Below the pieces are notes generated by a model. That model had not been told where the DNA came from and searched no databases. It saw only the letters and a program-made list of their open reading frames with translations. A DNA stretch of 6,739 nucleotides from Gammaproteobacteria bacterium. Its GTDB lineage: Bacteria > Pseudomonadota > Gammaproteobacteria > Steroidobacterales > Steroidobacteraceae. The stretch covers positions 1-6,739 of the forward strand of contig JADLDF010000250.1 in NCBI GenBank assembly GCA_020846815.1, in the 5' to 3' direction. Position 1 is the stretch's first letter. Each line of letters opens with the position of its first letter. Both the position numbers and the translations under genes were made by a program. This document shows, one piece after another, positions 3,701 through 6,739 of this stretch.

Positions 3701-6412
3701 TCAGGAAGGCCGCCGAACGCCGCGCCGGGGTTCGGCACTGAGCGGATCCTCCGGCCAATAGTGCTTCGGATAGCGGCCGCGCATGTCCTTGCGCACCTCG
3801 ACGTAGCCGTTGCGCCAGAACGAGGCGAGATCGCGCGTCACCTGCAGCGGGCGCTGCGCCGGCGAGAGCAGCTTGAAGGTCACGGGCAGCGTGCCGTTGG
3901 CGAGGCGCGGCGTCTCGGCCAGACCGAAGACTTCCTGCATGCGCATCGCGGCACAGGGCGCGAGCTCGTCGAGATAATCGATGCGGATCCGCGAGCCCGT
4001 GGGCAGAGTCAGATGGGTCGGCAGCCAAGCGTCGAGCTGTCGCTGCCGCTCGTAGCCGAGCCGTGCGCGCAGCGCCTCGCCGAGCGGCAGGCGGGCGAGC
4101 TGCGCACGTCTTGTGAGGCCTTCGAGCCAGGGACCGAGCCAGTCGCCGAGCTGTGCAAGCAGCGTCGCATCGTCGAACGGCAGCCAGTCGGAAGTTCCGG
4201 GCAAGCCGCGCGCCCGCGCGATTTCGACGCGTGCGCAGAGCGCGAGCGTCTCCTCATCCCAGGGCAGCGACTCCAGCCCGAGGCCATGCAGACCCTCGAG
4301 CAGCGCGGCCGTGGCCGCCGCGCGCGGCGGTGGCTGCAGCGGCCTTTGGTCGATGACCAGTGCGTCGAGCCGTTCGACGCGCCGCGCGACCACGGCCTGC
4401 TCGCGCACCGACCATTGCACCTCGTCGACCGTCTGGATGCGGCCGCCGGCCGCATCCTCGAGCGCCTCGCGATCCAGCGCCGCGGCCAGCAGGATCCGTG
4501 CCTCGCGGTCGCGATCGTCGAGCTCGACCGCGACGATGAACTCGCTGCGCGACAGCCGCTCGACCTGCGCGAATGCGGCACCGCGTCCATTGCTGAGCGC
4601 GAAGCGCCCCGACTCGCCACCGTCACGCAGGCGGCCGATCCGGTCGGGATAGGCGCAGGCGAGCAGCCGCCCGACGTCGCCGGCGTCGCCGCGACCGCCC
4701 TGCCCGTCGCGCTCGGCCCGCCTCTCGCCCGTGCTACCGCCACTATTCCTGCTCGCACTCGCGCTCGCGCCCGTACTCCCCGTCGCAGTCGCAGTTGCCG
4801 TTGCAGTCGCAGTTGCCGTTGCAGTCGCTGTCGATGTGGGGGTCGATGACGCTGCAGGTATCGCAGACACATCGTCACCTGCGAGGCGCCGGAACATCCC
4901 GACCGCACGTCGCGCCCGTGCGATGCCGCCGCGATCGGCGACCGCGCCGCCGGCCCACTCGCCGCGCAGCAGCTCGAGCCGCGTCGCCACGTCGGCATCG
5001 CGCGTGCCCGCCCCGCTCGCTGCCGTCGTCCTCGCGCCGCCGCGCAGCAGGTCGCGGTCCGACAGCAGCGCGGCGAGCTCCGCGCCCAGCGTCCCGAGAC
5101 CGCGCCGGCGCGCCTCGACCAGCAGATGCGCGAGACGCGGATGGGCCGGGATCCGCGCCAGCTCGCGACCGTGCGGCGTCAGGCGGCCGGCGGCATCCAA
5201 CGCACCGAGGCGTCGCAGCAGGTCGCGGGCACCGGCAAGCGTGGCCGCCGGCGGCGGATCGAGCCAGCGCAGCGCAGCGGCGTCGCGCGCACCCCAGCCG
5301 GCGAGCTCGAGCGCGAGCGGCGCAAGATCGGCGTCGAGGATCTCCGGCGACGTGAACGCCGCCAGGCTGCGCTGCGCCCCTTCGCTCCACAGGCGGTAGC
5401 AGACGCCGGGCGCGACGCGGCCGGCGCGGCCCTGTCGCTGGTCGGCGGAGGCCCGCGAGATCCGCTGCGTCTCGAGCCGGCTCATGCCGGTGACCGGGTC
5501 GAACGCCGCGCGGCGCACCAGTCCCGAATCGACGACCACGCGGATGCCGGGGATCGTCAGGCTGGTCTCGGCGACGTTGGTCGCGAGGATCACGCGTCGC
5601 GCCCCGCCCGGATCGGGCCCGAGCGCCGCGTCCTGCTCCGCGGCCGGCAGCTCGCCGTACAGCGGCAGCACGCCCGCCGCGACGTCGGCGAGGCGCGCCT
5701 GCACGCGGCGGATCTCGGCCGCACCGGGCAGGAATACCAGGATGTCGCCCACGTCGTCGCGCAGCGCGCGCTGCACGGCGAGCGCCGCCGCGGCCTCGGG
5801 CGAGTCCGGCCCGCCCGGCAGCAGGGGCAGGCCCTTGCCGAGGTAGCGCGTCTCGACCGGCCAGGCACGGCCGGCCGAGCTCACGCAGGGCACGTCGCCG
5901 AGCAGCGCCGCGGCGCTCTGGCCATCGAGCGTCGCCGACATGACGATCAGGCGCACCGCGCTGCCGAGCTGGGCACGGGCATCCAGGCTCAGCGTCAGAC
6001 CGAGATCGGCCTGCAGGCTGCGCTCGTGGAACTCGTCGAACACCACTGCGGCGACGCCCTCGAGCGCCGGGTCGGCCTGCAGCAGCCGCGTGAATACGCC
6101 CTCGGTGACGACCTCGATGCGCGTGCGCGGCCCGACGCGCGTCTCCAGGCGCATCCGGTAGCCGACCGTCCCGCCGACCGGCTCGCCGAGACTCTGCGCC
6201 ATGCGATGCGCCACGGCCCGCGCCGCGAGCCGCCGCGGCTCGAGCACCAGCACGCGCCGGTCGCGCGCCCACGGCTGCTGCGCGAGCACCAGCGGCACCA
6301 CGGTGCTCTTGCCGGCTCCGGGCGGCGCCTGCAGCACCACGCCGTCGTGCGTGCGCAGGGCAGCGCAGAGCGCGGGCAGCGCCTCGTCGATCGGCAGGCC
6401 GGACGTGGACAT
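3701..6412 (-). CDS. hrpB: ATP-dependent DEAH-box helicase HrpB
   Basis: 903 residues, superfamily 2 DEAH helicase; E. coli HrpB is about 810. Motifs: Walker A P-G-A-G-K-S-T (31-37); E-P-R-R-L-A-A-R (58-65); T-E-G-V-F-T-R (103-109); Walker B D-E-F-H (126-129); S-A-T (159-161); V-F-L-P-G (226-230); A-T-N-V-A-E-T-S-L-T-I (277-287); Q-R-Q-G-R-A-G-R (325-332). The winged-helix/ratchet region follows, then the HrpB_C signature: L-P-T-G-S-R-I (about 803-809), S-P-A-Q-R-P-L-Q-V-T-R-D-L (about 850-862) and G-R-Y-P-K-H-Y-W-P-E-D-P (about 879-890). HrpB's exact RNA role is poorly known; work in Xanthomonas citri linked it to motility and biofilm. The excess length is mostly a low-complexity insert (about 515-578, Thr-Ala then Ser-Ala then Gly/Arg-rich). 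The start is ATG 6412 because E. coli HrpB similarity begins at M-S-T-S-G-L-P. ATG 6430 (6 residues longer) is possible, while TTG 6475 lies upstream of the likely transcription start. It converges with the XdhC gene, 26 bp apart. Confidence 0.95.
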   Translation of the reverse strand: MSTSGLPIDEALPALCAALRTHDGVVLQAPPGAGKSTVVPLVLAQQPWARDRRVLVLEPRRLAARAVAHRMAQSLGEPVGGTVGYRMRLETRVGPRTRIEVVTEGVFTRLLQADPALEGVAAVVFDEFHERSLQADLGLTLSLDARAQLGSAVRLIVMSATLDGQSAAALLGDVPCVSSAGRAWPVETRYLGKGLPLLPGGPDSPEAAAALAVQRALRDDVGDILVFLPGAAEIRRVQARLADVAAGVLPLYGELPAAEQDAALGPDPGGARRVILATNVAETSLTIPGIRVVVDSGLVRRAAFDPVTGMSRLETQRISRASADQRQGRAGRVAPGVCYRLWSEGAQRSLAAFTSPEILDADLAPLALELAGWGARDAAALRWLDPPPAATLAGARDLLRRLGALDAAGRLTPHGRELARIPAHPRLAHLLVEARRRGLGTLGAELAALLSDRDLLRGGARTTAASGAGTRDADVATRLELLRGEWAGGAVADRGGIARARRAVGMFRRLAGDDVSAIPAASSTPTSTATATATATATATATATGSTGASASASRNSGGSTGERRAERDGQGGRGDAGDVGRLLACAYPDRIGRLRDGGESGRFALSNGRGAAFAQVERLSRSEFIVAVELDDRDREARILLAAALDREALEDAAGGRIQTVDEVQWSVREQAVVARRVERLDALVIDQRPLQPPPRAAATAALLEGLHGLGLESLPWDEETLALCARVEIARARGLPGTSDWLPFDDATLLAQLGDWLGPWLEGLTRRAQLARLPLGEALRARLGYERQRQLDAWLPTHLTLPTGSRIRIDYLDELAPCAAMRMQEVFGLAETPRLANGTLPVTFKLLSPAQRPLQVTRDLASFWRNGYVEVRKDMRGRYPKHYWPEDPLSAEPRRGVRRPS
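4752..4853. repeat. Hexanucleotide-period coding repeat (Thr-Ala / Ser-Ala) in hrpB
   Basis: A six-base period runs in one register from about 4752 to 4853. The core (4782-4835) is nine hexamers of the type GTYGCN. It contains two identical, adjacent 18-bp units, 4788-4805 and 4806-4823, each made of GTCGCA, GTTGCC and GTTGCA. The flanking 4752-4769 is CTCGCA, CTCGCG, CTCGCG. On the minus strand the core encodes alternating Thr-Ala (about residues 524-542) and the flank Ser-Ala (about 547-552). The exact 18-bp duplication suggests recent slippage or unequal exchange without frame change. Confidence 0.9.
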
Positions 6413-6464
6413 CGGCGCAAGCAGTTCCATGGTGGCGCCGGCGGTGATTGCGCGGCGTCCGGGA

Positions 6465-6470
6465 ATTGTA
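6465..6470 (-). promoter_or_regulatory. Likely -10 element (TACAAT) of the hrpB promoter
   Basis: On the minus strand TACAAT matches five of six bases of TATAAT, in the only AT-rich spot of the 62-bp divergent gap. The best -35-like sequence is TTGAGC at 6492-6497, but the 21-bp spacer is longer than usual, so the -35 is uncertain. Transcription from it would begin near 6458, giving leaders of about 28 or 46 nt for ATG 6430 or 6412. Confidence 0.45.
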
Positions 6471-6476
6471 TGCAAT
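6465..6476. repeat. AT-rich dyad ATTG-TATG-CAAT in the divergent promoter
   Basis: ATTG (6465-6468) and CAAT (6473-6476) are perfect inverted arms around TATG; ten of twelve positions are symmetric. It covers the TACAAT box on the minus strand and the first two bases of the + strand ATG at 6475. It could be an operator for both genes or simply the overlap of a -10 element with a start codon. Confidence 0.5.
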
Positions 6477-6739
6477 GCGCGGCATGCGGTTGCTCAAGAG
6501 GATCCTCGGCGCGCTGTTGGCGCTCGTCGCCGTCGCCTGGATCGCGCTCGCGGCCTGGGCCTACTGGCCGGCCGCCCCCGAGCTGCCGGTCGCGCAGCTG
6601 GCCACGGGCGAGGATCGCTTCGTCACGGTCGACGGCCTGCGCCTGCGCTATCGCAGCTATGGCAGCGCCGGCGAGGGCCGGCCCGAGCTGCTGCTGATCC
6701 ACGGCTTCGCGAATTCGCTGCAGAGCTTTCGCCTGCTCG
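6475..6739 (+). CDS. Membrane-anchored alpha/beta-fold hydrolase, 3'-truncated by the window
   Basis: The frame is open to the window end: 88 codons and one base. The N-terminus M-R-G-M-R-L-L-K-R is basic and is followed by one hydrophobic segment (about 10-31, Ala/Leu/Val/Trp-rich) with no lipobox and no clear cleavage site. It is therefore probably a signal anchor with the enzyme on the periplasmic side. Then V-D-G-L-R-L-R-Y-R-S-Y-G (52-63) and L-L-L-I-H-G-F-A-N-S (72-81), the first strands and the His-Gly oxyanion-hole motif of alpha/beta hydrolases. The nucleophile elbow, acid and His are beyond the window, so catalytic competence and substrate (ester, amide, epoxide or haloalkane) cannot be judged. 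ATG 6475 has GGGA at 6461-6464, 10 bases away, a weak site; ATG 6484 (three codons later) is the alternative. It is divergent from hrpB and may share its promoter region. Confidence 0.82.
   Translation, partial: MRGMRLLKRILGALLALVAVAWIALAAWAYWPAAPELPVAQLATGEDRFVTVDGLRLRYRSYGSAGEGRPELLLIHGFANSLQSFRLL

Noticed and set aside
2583..4028. Minus-strand open frame (481 codons) across xdhC and the hrpB end
   Set aside because: It overlaps two genes with clear family motifs, its composition is Arg/Ala-biased, and it matches no known domain.
6413..6475. TTG at 6475 as hrpB start
   Set aside because: It lies at or upstream of the TACAAT promoter box, and E. coli HrpB similarity begins at ATG 6412.
5126..6697. 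Long + strand open frame (523 codons) opposite hrpB
   Set aside because: It is antisense to well-conserved HrpB helicase motifs, and its Arg/Ala/Gly-rich translation shows no recognisable fold. Long antisense frames are expected at this GC content.

Overview
The DNA is very GC-rich, uses GC-ending codons almost throughout, and is densely coding. HrpB of the enterobacterial/xanthomonad architecture, a DUF2799-type lipoprotein and an XdhC-family protein suggest a high-GC Proteobacterium, most likely a gammaproteobacterium. This is inferred from gene content; there is no rRNA or other phylogenetic marker in the window.

Layout, left to right: (1) the 3' part of a PhoX-family (DUF839) phosphatase gene, whose start lies before the window (1-1668, +). 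(2) A gap that holds a perfectly phased array of four 25-bp tandem repeats (1668-1767), an 8-bp-stem inverted repeat (1774-1792) and a -10-like TACACT. (3) A small predicted outer-membrane or periplasmic lipoprotein of the DUF2799 type with four mature cysteines and a C-terminal coiled coil (1818-2372, +). (4) A 112-bp gap packed with inverted repeats. (5) A 50-codon reading frame that is recognisably only the extreme C-terminus of an MDR-type oxidoreductase (2485-2637, +). Its stop codon overlaps the TTG start of (6), an XdhC/CoxI-family molybdoenzyme maturation factor (2634-3674, +). (7) After 26 bp, the convergent gene for the DEAH-box helicase HrpB (3701-6412, -), which carries an unusual Thr-Ala/Ser-Ala low-complexity hinge encoded by a hexanucleotide repeat. 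(8) A 62-bp divergent promoter region with an AT-rich dyad. (9) The 5' end of a membrane-anchored alpha/beta-hydrolase gene (6475 to the window end, +).

No single pathway joins these genes: phosphate acquisition, an envelope lipoprotein, Mo-cofactor delivery, an RNA helicase and a hydrolase. The only tight genetic couplings are MDR remnant to xdhC (overlapping stop and start) and hrpB against hydrolase (shared divergent promoter). No stretch over 300 bases lacks a gene. I see no tRNA, rRNA, CRISPR, insertion sequence, integrase or toxin/defence gene. I find no convincing undescribed multi-gene system. The most interesting items are the truncated MDR tail retained as an apparent leader cistron for xdhC, the 25-bp array, and the in-frame hexanucleotide repeat in hrpB.
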